Assembly (NCBI GenBank): GCA_963834445.1
Contig: CAWIBU010000007.1
Location: 186,001 to 250,000, forward strand
Origin: PALSA-350 sp963834445
GTDB lineage: Bacteria > Acidobacteriota > Terriglobia > Terriglobales > Acidobacteriaceae
Direction of reading: 5' to 3'
Length of the DNA stretch: 64,000 nucleotides
Shown here: piece after piece, positions 7,777 through 16,929 of the stretch
Numbering within the stretch: the first letter of the stretch is position 1
How the letters are laid out: the number at the start of each line of letters is the position of its first letter
Made by a program: the position numbers and the translations under genes
Notes under the pieces: generated by a model
Seen by the model: only the letters and a program-made list of their open reading frames with translations
Told to the model about the DNA's origin: nothing
Database searches by the model: none

Positions 7777-9954
7777 ATGAACCGAGCCCTGGTATTGCCT
7801 TTCGCGCTTCTGCTCGCCCTGCCGGTGATCGCGCAGGATTCTCAATACGCTCCACGGGGAAGCTCCCAGCAGTTCTCAGCGCCCGAGTGTTTTACCGAGA
7901 AGGGCGCATGGGAGGGAGGATCCAAAGCCTGCACGTCAACCGACTACGACAAATGGCTGCAGGATATTACCCACTGGCGTGTGGAACGAAAGATACGCAT
8001 CGGCTACGATGCGAAGCGCTATCACCTGCCGGCCTTCGAGTGGGCGCAGTCTGGCTTTATCCAGCCGCAGATGATGGCGCAGGACCGCTATTTCTACGAT
8101 CCGGTTGCGGGCAAGTATACCGTGGATCGTTACCTGGCTGACGTAGACAAGCGGTTTGGCGGCATCGATGCGGTTCTCATCTGGCCGACCTACCCCAACA
8201 TGGGCATCGATGATCGCAACCAGCACGACATGATTCGCTCCATGCCCGGCGGCATCGCAGGCGTGCGCAAGATGGTGGAGGCGTTCCACGCCCGCGGCGT
8301 GCATGTGCTGTTCCCCATGATGATGTGGGACCAGGGAACGCGCGATCCCGGCATGCCGTGGACCGAAGCCATTGCGCAGACGATGAAAGAGATCGATGCC
8401 GATGGCGTCAACGGCGATACCCAGGATGGGGTGCCGCTGGCCTATTCGCTGGCCGCCGATGCGGTAGGCCATCCGCTGGTATTTGAGCCGGAGGGCAGCC
8501 CCAGCGACGAGGCCCTGGCCTGGAATGTGCTTACCTGGGGGCAGTACAAGTTCGGTTTTGTGCCCCTGGTCGATCGCTTTCGCTGGCTCGAACCCCTGCA
8601 CCAGGTGAACATTTCGGATCGCTGGAATCGCAACAAAACCGACGACCTGCAGTTTGCTTTCTTCAATGGCGAAGGCTGGGAGAGCTGGGAAAACATCTGG
8701 GGAATCTGGAACGGGATCACGGAACGCGATGCCGAAGCGACCCGGCGAGTGGCCACCCTCGAACGCGCTTTCGCGCCCTACTTTCGCAGCCCGGGGTGGC
8801 GGCCGCTGTATCCCATGCAGCGCTACGGCGTGTTCGCGAGCCAGTGGCCGCAGGGGGAGAAGACGTTGTGGACGATCGTCAATCGCAATGAATACGACGT
8901 TGCCGGGCGGCAGATCTCGGTTCCGTACAGCAGCGGTATGCGCTACTTCGATCTCTACCACGGTGGCGAATTAACCGCGGAGCATGCAGGCGGCGATGCG
9001 GTTCTGAGCTTCCCCATCGAAGCGCACGGCTATGCCGCGCTGCTGGCCACAGCGGGCGAGCCCGATGCGGCCACCCTGCAACTCATGAGCCGGATGAAGC
9101 AGATGACGGCCAGGCCGCTCTCTGCTTATGACCACGAATGGAAGCCGCTGCCGCAGCAGGTGATCGAGATCCCAAAATCGAGCGCGAGCCAGGTTGCTCT
9201 CGACCGCATGGTCCTGATCCCCGCAGGGGACTACCTGTTCAAGGTGCAGGGGATCGAAGTTGAAGGCTTTAATGATGCCGGGGTGGACGTTCAGTACCCA
9301 TGGGAGGATATCCCCCGCCGTTATCACGAGCACCAGATGCACGTCTCGTCGTTCTACCTGGACAAGTACCCGGTGACGAATGCAGAGTTCAAGAAGTTTA
9401 TCGATACGGCTCATTACCATCCTGCCGACGACCTGAACTTCCTCAAGGACTGGCAGGGTGGCACATTTCCGCAAGGTTGGGCAGACAAGCCGGTCACCTG
9501 GGTTTCGCTCGAGGATGCGCGCGCCTACGCGCAGTGGGCAGGGAAGCGGCTGCCCCATGAATGGGAGTGGCAATATGCGGCGCAGGGAAACGATGGCCGT
9601 CTTTACCCCTGGGGCGACACGTGGGACGACACCGGGGACGGGAGCCGGGTACCGGTGGCCGATCACGGGCGCACGATGCGTGGCCCGGATAATGTGGATG
9701 CGCATCCCAGGGGAGCAACGCCTGGCGGCGTGATGGATATGGTGGGCAACGTCTGGCAATGGACAGATGAATACGTGGATGAGCATACCCGGGCCGCCAT
9801 TTTGCGGGGCGGGAGCTACTATCAGCCGCAGGGTTCTGTTTGGTATTTTCCCCAGGCCTACCGCAACGACCAGCATGGCAAATTGCTGATGATGGCGCCC
9901 AGTTACGATCGCTCCGGCGCGGTCGGCTTCCGCTGTGTCAAAGATGTGGAGTAA
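7777..9954 (+). CDS. Exported TIM-barrel hydrolase-like protein with C-terminal SUMF1 domain
   Basis: 725 residues; ATG 7777 is preceded closely by GAAGGA and begins a signal peptide (1-19, ending VIAQ), so the longer open frame from 7627 is not used. Residues about 50-440 look like a glycosidase-type barrel (GIDAVLIWPTYPN, GVHVLFPMMMWDQG, DADGVNGDTQDG). Residues about 476-720 form a formylglycine-generating/SUMF1 fold: MVLIPAGDYLF, FYLDKYPVTNAEFKKF, RLPHEWEWQYAAQG, MDMVGNVWQWT, LRGGSYY, GFRCV. The pair of cysteines used by true formylglycine-generating enzymes after RGGS is absent, so this is probably a binding or structural version. It follows the DMT permease in the same direction. Confidence 0.82.
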   Translation: MNRALVLPFALLLALPVIAQDSQYAPRGSSQQFSAPECFTEKGAWEGGSKACTSTDYDKWLQDITHWRVERKIRIGYDAKRYHLPAFEWAQSGFIQPQMMAQDRYFYDPVAGKYTVDRYLADVDKRFGGIDAVLIWPTYPNMGIDDRNQHDMIRSMPGGIAGVRKMVEAFHARGVHVLFPMMMWDQGTRDPGMPWTEAIAQTMKEIDADGVNGDTQDGVPLAYSLAADAVGHPLVFEPEGSPSDEALAWNVLTWGQYKFGFVPLVDRFRWLEPLHQVNISDRWNRNKTDDLQFAFFNGEGWESWENIWGIWNGITERDAEATRRVATLERAFAPYFRSPGWRPLYPMQRYGVFASQWPQGEKTLWTIVNRNEYDVAGRQISVPYSSGMRYFDLYHGGELTAEHAGGDAVLSFPIEAHGYAALLATAGEPDAATLQLMSRMKQMTARPLSAYDHEWKPLPQQVIEIPKSSASQVALDRMVLIPAGDYLFKVQGIEVEGFNDAGVDVQYPWEDIPRRYHEHQMHVSSFYLDKYPVTNAEFKKFIDTAHYHPADDLNFLKDWQGGTFPQGWADKPVTWVSLEDARAYAQWAGKRLPHEWEWQYAAQGNDGRLYPWGDTWDDTGDGSRVPVADHGRTMRGPDNVDAHPRGATPGGVMDMVGNVWQWTDEYVDEHTRAAILRGGSYYQPQGSVWYFPQAYRNDQHGKLLMMAPSYDRSGAVGFRCVKDVE

Positions 9955-9997
9955 ACAGCGCTCTTCCCCCAACAGTTGCCATGGCGCCGGGAGCGGA

Positions 9998-11078
9998 TCA
10001 CGCAGGCGTCAACTGAGCAATCTGCGCACAGACCGCTTCCGTTACTTCCGCCGTGGTTGCCGTGCCGCCCAAATCACGCGTGTGCAGGGTCGGGCTTGCG
10101 GTCACGTGCTCAATCGCCTTCATCAAGCGCGCTGCCGCCTCGGTTTCACCCAGGTGCTGCAGCAATAAAACGACCGACCAGAAGGTGCCTACCGGGTTCG
10201 CCCAGCCCTTGCCCATGATGTCGAAGGCGGAGCCGTGAATCGGTTCGAACATTGAAGGATAAACCCGTTCCGGATTGATGTTGGCGGTGGGCGCAATGCC
10301 CAGACTGCCGGCCAGCGCGGCCGCCAGATCGCTCAGTATGTCAGCATGCAGATTCGTGGCCACGATGGTATCGAGCGAAGCGGGGCGGTTGACCATGCGC
10401 GCCGTCGCCGCATCCACCAACTCTTTGTCCCAGGTGACGTCGGGAAATTCCTTTGCGATCTGCGCCGCAATCTCATCCCACATCACCATGGCGTGGCGCT
10501 GCGCGTTGCTCTTGGTCACCACGGTCAGCAGCTTGCGCGGGCGCGATTGCGCCAGGCGAAAAGCAAAGCGATGAATACGCTCCACCCCGGCTCGCGTCAT
10601 CAACGACAAATCGGTCGCAACTTCGATCGGGTGACCCTGATGCACGCGGCCACCCACGCCGGAATACTCGCCCTCAGTGTTCTCGCGCACGATGACCCAG
10701 TCCAGATCTTCCGCACGGCAGCGCTTGAGCGGCGCATCGATGCCGGGGAGAATGCGCGTCGGCCGAACATTCGCATATTGATCGAGCCCCTGGCAGATCT
10801 TGAGCCGCAAACCCCACAGCGTGACGTGGTCGGGAATATGCGGGTCGCCGGCGGAGCCGAACAAGAATGGCGTCCTTGTCGCGCAGCGCATCGAGGCCGT
10901 TCTCGGGCATCATGGCGCCGTGCTGGCGGAAGTAGTCGCCACCCCAGTCGAAGTTCTCAAACTGCAACGTGAAGGCGCTTTCCGCCCGGCCAAGCGCTTC
11001 CAGAACCTGCTGCCCAGCCGGTACGACTTCCTTGCCGATGCCGTCGCCGGGCACAGTCGCGATGCGATAAGTCTTCAT
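9998..11078 (-). pseudogene. Tartrate / D-malate dehydrogenase (isopropylmalate DH family), frameshifted
   Basis: NAD-dependent decarboxylating dehydrogenase split by one extra base. The first frame (from ATG 11078) gives MKTYRIATVPGDGIGKEVVP to NGLDALRDKDAIL; the next residues FGSAGDPHIPDHVTLWGLRL appear in the following frame, with the junction at about 10862-10868 (an ATTCTTGTTC that should read one base shorter). The second part is intact to the stop, with DWVIVRENTEGEYSGVGG, the metal-site NLHADILSDLAAAL, and MFEPIHGSAFDIMGKG. Joined, it would be about 360 residues, normal for the TtuC/DmlA group. The ATG follows the aldo/keto reductase stop by two bases, so the two form an operon. Recent decay and an assembly error are both possible. 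Confidence 0.88.
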
Positions 11079-11080
11079 AC

Positions 11081-11968
11081 TTAGCCCCGATAACTCACGG
11101 GCGCCGGCGTTACGCTCGAGAGTTCGTGAAAGGCCGCATCGGGAAGCCGCAAGGCAGCCGCCGCAATATTCTCTTCCACATGCGCCACGGAAGAAGTGCC
11201 GGGAATGGGCAAGATAGCTTTCGAACGCCGCAGCAGCCAGGCAAGCGCGGTCTGCAAAGTGGTCGCGCCCAGCTCCTGCGCCACCTTCTCCAGCACCTCA
11301 TGAGCTTTTCGGTTTTGCCCGAGCGGCGCCCAGGGTAAAAAGGCAATGCCGTTCTGCTCGCAGTAGTTGAGCACGTAATCCCACTCCCGGTCGGCAAAGC
11401 TATAGCGATTCTGCACCGACACGATGGGCACGATCTTGCGGCCGCGCTCAATGTGCTCCTGGGTCACGTTCGAGAGCGCCACATGGCGAATCTTGCCCTG
11501 CGCGCGCAACCCGGCCAGCGTCTCCATGGACGCATCGTAAGAAACCGCGGGATCGGGAATGTGTAACTGGTAGACGTCGATGCGCTCGAGGCGCAGGCGC
11601 TTGAGGCTGCCTTCTACCGCTTCGGTGAGATGCTTCGGGCTGGCGTTGTGCAGCCATTGCATGGGTCCGCAGCGCTCCCATCCACCTTTGGTGCCAACGA
11701 CCACGCCGGCAGGATATGGGTAGAGCGCTTCGGCGATCAGCTCCTCCGATACATTGGGTCCATAGGAGTCAGCGGTATCGATAAAGTTGACGCCTAGTTC
11801 GACTGCCCGGCGCAGAGTAGCCAGGGCGGCGGCCTTGTCGGCCGGGGGCCCCCAGATGCCTTTACCGGTAATGCGCATGGCCCCGTATCCCAGGCGATTG
11901 ACGGTGAGGTCACCCCCCAGGGTGATGGTTCCGGCGGCTGCGGCGGAGACGGCTTGGGTCTGGGTCAT
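11081..11968 (-). CDS. Aldo/keto reductase
   Basis: NAD(P)H-dependent oxidoreductase of 295 residues, cytosolic. I use ATG 11968 because AGGAGC lies six bases upstream; the open frame continues to 12016 without a better signal. The catalytic set is visible: Asp64 and Tyr69 in NFIDTADSYGP, Lys94 in VVGTKGGW, and His136 in VYQLHIPDP; the C-terminal cofactor site is in AILPIPGTSSVAHVEENIAAA. The frameshifted tartrate/malate dehydrogenase follows two bases after the stop. The substrate is unknown; pairing with a hydroxy-acid dehydrogenase hints at hydroxy-acid or sugar-acid metabolism (inference). Confidence 0.92.
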   Translation of the reverse strand: MTQTQAVSAAAAGTITLGGDLTVNRLGYGAMRITGKGIWGPPADKAAALATLRRAVELGVNFIDTADSYGPNVSEELIAEALYPYPAGVVVGTKGGWERCGPMQWLHNASPKHLTEAVEGSLKRLRLERIDVYQLHIPDPAVSYDASMETLAGLRAQGKIRHVALSNVTQEHIERGRKIVPIVSVQNRYSFADREWDYVLNYCEQNGIAFLPWAPLGQNRKAHEVLEKVAQELGATTLQTALAWLLRRSKAILPIPGTSSVAHVEENIAAAALRLPDAAFHELSSVTPAPVSYRG

Positions 11969-12078
11969 ACGAAAGCTCCTGGGCGCGTGGGCGCGGTGCT
12001 CTACCAATATAGCCAATTCAAAGACCAGGCGGGCTGGACTTTCCCGTTCGTCTATGGTCCGCTGGGGTGGGAGAATCG

Positions 12079-13380
12079 ATGAGCACGACCCAACCTAAAA
12101 CAATCAATTCACCAACCCAGGTCTTGTTTGCCAGCCTGATCGGCACCACGATTGAGTTTTTCGATTTTTACATTTACGCGACGGCCGCGGTTCTGGTGTT
12201 TCCCAGGCTGTTTTTCCCGGCGTCCAATCCGGCCGCGGCAACGCTGGAATCGCTGGCAACGTTTGGTATCGCATTTTTGGCGCGGCCGGTTGGCTCCGCG
12301 CTGTTCGGGCACTTCGGCGACCGCATCGGCCGCAAGACCACGCTGGTGATCGCGCTCTCAACCATGGGGATCTCGACCGTCGCCATCGGCGCACTGCCCA
12401 CCTATCGCACGATCGGCTTTGCCGCGCCGCTGCTGCTGGCGCTCTGCCGTTTCGGTCAGGGCCTCGGGTTGGGCGGCGAGTGGGGGGGCGCGGTGCTGCT
12501 GGCGATTGAAAATGCGCCCGCCAATAAACGCGCCTGGTATGGCATGTTTCCCCAACTCGGCGCGCCCGCCGGATTTTTGCTTTCCGGGGGCACTTTTCTG
12601 TTGCTCTCGCGCTGGCTGACGGACAAGCAATTTTTTGCCTTCGGATGGCGTCTGCCTTTTCTCGCCAGCGCGGTGCTGGTCTTCCTCGGGCTCTATGTGC
12701 GACTCACCATCACTGAGACGCCGGTCTTCCGCGAAGCGCTCAAGCGCGGCGAGCCAGAAAAGGTGCCGGTGCTGGTAGTGTTTCGCCGCTACCCGAGGGC
12801 GTTGATCGCGGGCATCCTGGTGAGCCTGGCGACCTTCGTCCTCTTCTACCTGATGACCGTCTTCGCGCTCTCGTGGGGCACGACGGCGCTGGGCTACACG
12901 CGCGGTAAATTTCTGCTGATTCAGCTATTCGGCATTTGCTTTTTTGCCCTCTTCATTCCTGTTTCCGCGTTGCTGGCGGAGCGCGGGCGCCGGCGTGTGA
13001 TGCTCTCGGTGACCGTGGCCATCGCCGTCTTCGGCCTGGTGATGGCGCCCATGTTCGTCGCCGGAACCACGGGCGCGGTTGTGATGATGGCGCTTGGGCT
13101 CTCGTTGATGGGCGTGACCTATGGGCCGCTGGGCACCGTCATCTCTGAACTCTTTCCCACCTCGGTGCGTTACACAGGCAGCTCGCTCGCCTTCAGCTTT
13201 GCGGGCATCCTGGGGGCGTCGCTCGCGCCCTACATCGCTACCTGGCTGGCGCGGAAATATGGACTGCAATATGTCGGTTATTATCTATCCGCATCCGCGC
13301 TGCTGACCTTGCTCGGGCTGCTTTCGATGCGAGAAACGAAAGACGACGATCTTGCCGACTCGTCTGGATGGGAGAAGTGA
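12079..13380 (+). CDS. MFS transporter, metabolite:H+ symporter (MHS) family
   Basis: 433-residue proton symporter with twelve hydrophobic segments. Family marks: GTTIEFFDFYIYATAAVLVFP at the start, GHFGDRIGRKTTLV between segments 2 and 3, GLGLGGEWGGAVLL in segment 4-5, and ELFPTSVRYTGSSLAF in the C-terminal half, all typical of MHS carriers for dicarboxylates, citrate, shikimate or osmolytes. ATG 12079 has GGGAGA upstream. The nickel regulator gene begins one base after its stop, so they share a transcript. That link raises the possibility that it imports a metal-chelating organic acid, which is inference only. Confidence 0.9.
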   Translation: MSTTQPKTINSPTQVLFASLIGTTIEFFDFYIYATAAVLVFPRLFFPASNPAAATLESLATFGIAFLARPVGSALFGHFGDRIGRKTTLVIALSTMGISTVAIGALPTYRTIGFAAPLLLALCRFGQGLGLGGEWGGAVLLAIENAPANKRAWYGMFPQLGAPAGFLLSGGTFLLLSRWLTDKQFFAFGWRLPFLASAVLVFLGLYVRLTITETPVFREALKRGEPEKVPVLVVFRRYPRALIAGILVSLATFVLFYLMTVFALSWGTTALGYTRGKFLLIQLFGICFFALFIPVSALLAERGRRRVMLSVTVAIAVFGLVMAPMFVAGTTGAVVMMALGLSLMGVTYGPLGTVISELFPTSVRYTGSSLAFSFAGILGASLAPYIATWLARKYGLQYVGYYLSASALLTLLGLLSMRETKDDDLADSSGWEK

Positions 13381-13381
13381 C

Positions 13382-13810
13382 ATGTCAGACTTAGCCAGGA
13401 CCGGGGTATCGCTCGAAGAAGGTTTGTTGAAGGAGTTCGATCGCCTGATCACCAAGCGCGGTTATAAGAACCGCTCCGAAGCGGTGCGCGATCTGATCCG
13501 GGAAGCACTGCTGGCCGAGACCGTCGATTCCAATAAGCCCGTGGTCGGGACCCTTACCCTGGTCTACGACCACCACATGCCCAATCTATCCGAGAAGCTC
13601 ACGGCAACGCAGCACGCGGCCGGGGCAATGGTGCTGGCTGCCACCCATGTACATCTCGATCACCATTACTGCCTGGAAGTAATCATCATGAAGGGCAAGA
13701 GCAAGGAGCTGCAGGAAATTGCCGATCGCATGCTGGCGCTGCGAGGGGTCGAGTTAGGGAAGCTGGTGCTGACTAACTCCGGCAAGGAACTGAAGCATGC
13801 CAAGCATTAA
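13382..13810 (+). CDS. nikR: Nickel-responsive transcriptional regulator NikR
   Basis: 142-residue ribbon-helix-helix repressor with a C-terminal ACT-like nickel domain. The DNA-binding part is RTGVSLEEGLLKEFDRLITKRGYKNRSEAVRDLIREAL. The high-affinity nickel site is complete: His78, His89 and His91 in THVHLDHHYCLEV, and Cys97, matching His76, His87, His89 and Cys95 of the E. coli protein. The start ATG 13382 lies one base after the MHS transporter stop, with GGGAGAAG inside the end of that gene as ribosome site. Two TonB receptors and a NiCoT permease lie just downstream, the likely regulon. Confidence 0.96.
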   Translation: MSDLARTGVSLEEGLLKEFDRLITKRGYKNRSEAVRDLIREALLAETVDSNKPVVGTLTLVYDHHMPNLSEKLTATQHAAGAMVLAATHVHLDHHYCLEVIIMKGKSKELQEIADRMLALRGVELGKLVLTNSGKELKHAKH

Positions 13811-13853
13811 AAACCTGAAGTGGGAAGTCGATTTGTGGCCTGTCAGGAGCGTG

Positions 13854-16136
13854 TCATTGGGTGTGACCGAACTTGTAAGTCACGTTGACACTGGCGTAAG
13901 AGGGAATCCGCACGCCGACGACTTCCTGTAGATCGGAAGGGTAGAAATTTTCGATCGTCTGCCCGGTGTAGCCGCCCGCGATCAGTAGATTCACACCGGC
14001 ATCGAGGTGGCTGTTCAGAAATGGGCGAACGATTGCCGCGCGCAACTCGCGCACCGAGGTGCCGACGCACTGTGCATTTAAATCAGGCAGGCAGCCGGCG
14101 CCCAAAGGCTTTCTGCCGACATATTCGAACTCGCCCCGCGCCTGGAGGCGAAAAGGCAGCTTCTGCGCGTTTCCTAACAAGTCGAAGAGAGTGCGTGGCG
14201 CTTCCGGCGTAGGTTGGCCGGAGTTGAGATCACGTGCGTCCGCTTTCGAAAAAGTTGCCAGGATCGAACCCTGGCTGAAATTGTGACGCACCGCCGCAGT
14301 CACAACTTCAAGTTGTCCCGGGCCCTGGTTCAGCTGCAACCCTGTGTCAGGATCGATCTTGGCCAGCTCCTGACTGGTGGTGACGTGGCCCAGGGTCACC
14401 TTCAGATCTGTGCTGGCGATGGTTTTGCTCGCGACCAGCTGATAGGAGTGTGCCGTAGCCACCGGCGTACCGGCCGTTGTTCCGGTACCAATGCGCGGAT
14501 CTTCTGTAAAGAAGGCCTGACCGAAGCTGGCCGAGACCAGGGGAAGCCACCAGGATTCTTTGGGCAGAAACGAAACCGTAGCCTTGGGCGAGTTCACGCC
14601 GACCCACTTCTGAAATGAATTGTGAGCATGGATCAGGTCTTCATTGTTGAGGTTGATTTGGTCGCGTCGCCAGCCGCCGTAATAGCGCAGGTAGTGGCCC
14701 AACCCACCCGCTGCCGCGGCATAAGGCGTCAACGAAGTGATGGTTACATTGTTGGCATCCACCTTGGTGAAAGGGCCATAGGTGGAAGTGCCCGGCGTAT
14801 AGAAATTGTAATGGTCAAGGTTATCCCGCCGCGGAGCCTCGCGCTGGTAATCGAAGCCGGCCAGCAATGACAGCGCCTCGGCGATCTTATTGACGTAGCT
14901 TGTGCTCTGCCCGGTCACGGTGCGGAACTCACTCTGACGGATGAGGCCCTGGCCGAAATCGGAATAAAGCGCGAGGTTGTAGGTGCGGAAAAAGCCGGAT
15001 AGCTGCAGTTGTTGAGCTGCGCTAAGCTGCCAAACATCGTTCACCGCCACCAGAGCGGTATGCGTCTGATCCTTCTGCCGGGGATCGATCGTGTCCCCCA
15101 CATTGATAAACCCGGCGTCGCCATTGTTCGGCGCAAAGATCGGTACCAGCCCAGGGATGTACGAGAAGCCGTAATAGCCCATTCCCAGAAGAGTAAGTTC
15201 ATGGTTGCCCAGGCGAAAAATGCGTTGGCTGTTTAGTTTGTATTGCTGGCGGTGTTCGAGTCGTTTGAGGAACCCGTTTCCATAGGAGCCTTCGATCGCC
15301 ACGAAGGAGTGGGCGCTGGGGCTGAGGCCGGCAACGACGTCGAGGTCGCGGTAGTCGCCGGTCACCGTAATAAACGGATCGAGGCGGGACCGCAGGCCGT
15401 AGACGGCTGCCAGATTCACCGCATGGTTTCCCTGACGAACGTTATAGGCTCCGCCATCCACCTGCACGCTCTCGAGAATCTCTGGAATGAAAATATTGGG
15501 GTCGGCGTAGCCGTTACCGTGCGCGTTGGCCGACAGGTTATTGGGCACCAGGTACGTGCCCACGGCAATGTATTGCGCGATCGGCTCACCATGATCGCCC
15601 GCAACCCCGGGAGCGAAATACTGGGGAGCTTTGATTCCACTCGAAGCCGTTTCTATCGGGTACCCGGGAATCGAGACAGGCGCGCCCGGCCGGCCGGGAT
15701 TTGCATCCAGCAGATCCTGACGAACAAAAACCTTTTCCCCGGGATCAGGCGAGAACACATCGAAGGTGTTTACGTCCGCGGTCACCTCGACAGAATCGCG
15801 GCGTGTGATCTGTGCCGTTAATTGCAGGTTGAGATCGTTTGTTCCCGGACCGACTTGCAGTAATTGAGATAGCGGCTGAAAGGATGCGGCGCTGACCGCG
15901 AGGTCGTAGCTGCCGGCGGCGGCTACCTGGATCTGAAAGCGCCCCTGGGCGTTGGTGATGGCCCGGCGCACCGGTTTGCCCTGCACCCTGGCAGGAGCAA
16001 GTTGGACGGTGGCCTCGGATATGGGGCTACCCTGCAGATCGACGACGCGCCCAGACACCGTGAGGGTAGCTGCCGAAGCCGCCTGGGAGAGCAGTAGGAC
16101 CAGCAGGAATGACAAGGACAGAACGCGGGTGGCCAT
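13854..16136 (-). CDS. TonB-dependent receptor, probable nickel-regulon member (receptor 1)
   Basis: Outer-membrane active transporter of 760 residues. Signal peptide 1-22 (ASA), carboxypeptidase-regulatory-like domain about 24-105 (VSGRVVDLQGSPISEATVQL), plug about 120-245 (VEVTADVNTFDVFSPDPGEKVF, ESVQVDGGAYNVRQGNH), then the barrel, ending VNVTYKFGHTQ. ATG 16136 has GAAAGG eight bases upstream. It converges on nikR and is divergent from a small Cys/His/Met protein gene; a candidate NikR operator lies in the shared upstream region, 38 bases from its start. Transport of a nickel complex is inferred from this context; the receptor sequence alone does not name a substrate. Confidence 0.85.
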   Translation of the reverse strand: MATRVLSLSFLLVLLLSQAASAATLTVSGRVVDLQGSPISEATVQLAPARVQGKPVRRAITNAQGRFQIQVAAAGSYDLAVSAASFQPLSQLLQVGPGTNDLNLQLTAQITRRDSVEVTADVNTFDVFSPDPGEKVFVRQDLLDANPGRPGAPVSIPGYPIETASSGIKAPQYFAPGVAGDHGEPIAQYIAVGTYLVPNNLSANAHGNGYADPNIFIPEILESVQVDGGAYNVRQGNHAVNLAAVYGLRSRLDPFITVTGDYRDLDVVAGLSPSAHSFVAIEGSYGNGFLKRLEHRQQYKLNSQRIFRLGNHELTLLGMGYYGFSYIPGLVPIFAPNNGDAGFINVGDTIDPRQKDQTHTALVAVNDVWQLSAAQQLQLSGFFRTYNLALYSDFGQGLIRQSEFRTVTGQSTSYVNKIAEALSLLAGFDYQREAPRRDNLDHYNFYTPGTSTYGPFTKVDANNVTITSLTPYAAAAGGLGHYLRYYGGWRRDQINLNNEDLIHAHNSFQKWVGVNSPKATVSFLPKESWWLPLVSASFGQAFFTEDPRIGTGTTAGTPVATAHSYQLVASKTIASTDLKVTLGHVTTSQELAKIDPDTGLQLNQGPGQLEVVTAAVRHNFSQGSILATFSKADARDLNSGQPTPEAPRTLFDLLGNAQKLPFRLQARGEFEYVGRKPLGAGCLPDLNAQCVGTSVRELRAAIVRPFLNSHLDAGVNLLIAGGYTGQTIENFYPSDLQEVVGVRIPSYASVNVTYKFGHTQ

Positions 16137-16173
16137 TAGCTAAACCTTTCACCGTGTCATCCGCATGGGTCGG

Positions 16174-16200
16174 GTAGTATGCCTTTAAGAATCGTGCTAC
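16174..16200. promoter_or_regulatory. Candidate NikR operator between divergent genes
   Basis: GTAGTAT-N13-GTGCTAC, an imperfect inverted repeat (GTAG ... CTAC ends exact). The same 7-13-7 arrangement is seen at 19835-19861 before the nickel permease gene. It lies 38 bases upstream of receptor 1 and 98 bases upstream of the small CCRR-motif protein. The layout resembles the GTGTTAC-N13/14-GTAACAC type of NikR site I recall from delta-proteobacteria. Assignment is inference. Confidence 0.45.
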
Positions 16201-16298
16201 TGAGGATACGAGCAGGACAGCCCGGCTGGATGTTTCCACGCGATCGGGCTTCCTATAACAGTTGGTTTACTTACTGCTTTGGCGTATTCTTTGGCTGG

Positions 16299-16664
16299 AT
16301 GCGGAAACTGTTGGCCATGACGATTACGCTGTTGCTCGGCTTCACGCTGACGGCGCCGTTTTTTGTCGTGACCACACCGGCCACCGTGCCCGAGTGCTGC
16401 CGCAGGAACGGCATGCATCAGTGCATGGGCCAGATGATCGACCCTGACGCCGGCCACGCATTCTTATCCGTTGCCGCGAAATGTCCCCGGTTTCCCGTAG
16501 CGTCGCCCGCACCGCGGCTTGACCACCTCGTTCCCGATCGGGCGCTTGCTGCTGGCATTCCTCTCTTTGTGCGCCCGGCTTCGCTTCCTCAGACCGAAGC
16601 AAGGTACCGCGTTGCCTATGCGCGTAGCCGGCAAAAACGCGGCCCTCCCGTCATTCTCCTCTAG
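16299..16664 (+). CDS. Small secreted Cys/His/Met-motif protein of the nickel island
   Basis: 121 residues from ATG 16299; the frame is open upstream to 16179, but this start gives a clean hydrophobic export segment (MRKLLAMTITLLLGFTLTAPFFV). Directly after it comes ATVPECCRRNGMHQCMGQM, a dense group of three cysteines, a histidine and three methionines that could bind a soft metal. The rest is Pro/Ala/Arg-rich with one further cysteine. I do not recognise a named family. It lies between the two TonB receptors, divergent from receptor 1, with a candidate NikR operator in between, so a periplasmic nickel-handling or sensing role is a reasonable guess. No strong ribosome site is visible, which lowers certainty about the start. 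Confidence 0.6.
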   Translation: MRKLLAMTITLLLGFTLTAPFFVVTTPATVPECCRRNGMHQCMGQMIDPDAGHAFLSVAAKCPRFPVASPAPRLDHLVPDRALAAGIPLFVRPASLPQTEARYRVAYARSRQKRGPPVILL

Positions 16665-16890
16665 CGGGCTGCGGAAAAACTCAGTGGTGTGAAGGGTACG
16701 GGCTTCAGCCCGTGCGGAATCACCGCGAAAATAGCCCGGCTTCAGCCACTGAGGGTCGCATTTCTGACTGGATACGCTGCCCTCAGGTTCTAACGCTCGC
16801 TGCGGCGAGGCCGGCCACTCACTTTGCTCGTTTATGTACCGGCTGAAGCTCGTACGCTTCAGGAGCAGAGGTTTCCCGCAGCCTGCCAAC
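16665..16890. repeat. Palindromic intergenic element with terminal inverted repeats
   Basis: Bounded by GGCTGCGGAAAA (about 16668) and its inverse TTTCCCGCAGCC (about 16872). Inside are smaller palindromes such as ACGGGCTTCAGCCCGT (about 16699) and a related GGCTGAAGC / GCTTCAG block near 16845. The same GGCTGCGGAAAAA end recurs inverted near 19762. It resembles a REP/BIME-type element of a few hundred bases. Confidence 0.7.
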
Positions 16891-16929
16891 GCCCGGTTGT
16901 CATTCCTTTTCGCAGATAACTCGCCAGGT

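Noticed and set aside
9202..9954. True formylglycine-generating enzyme
   Set aside because: The catalytic cysteine pair is missing and no sulfatase gene is near.
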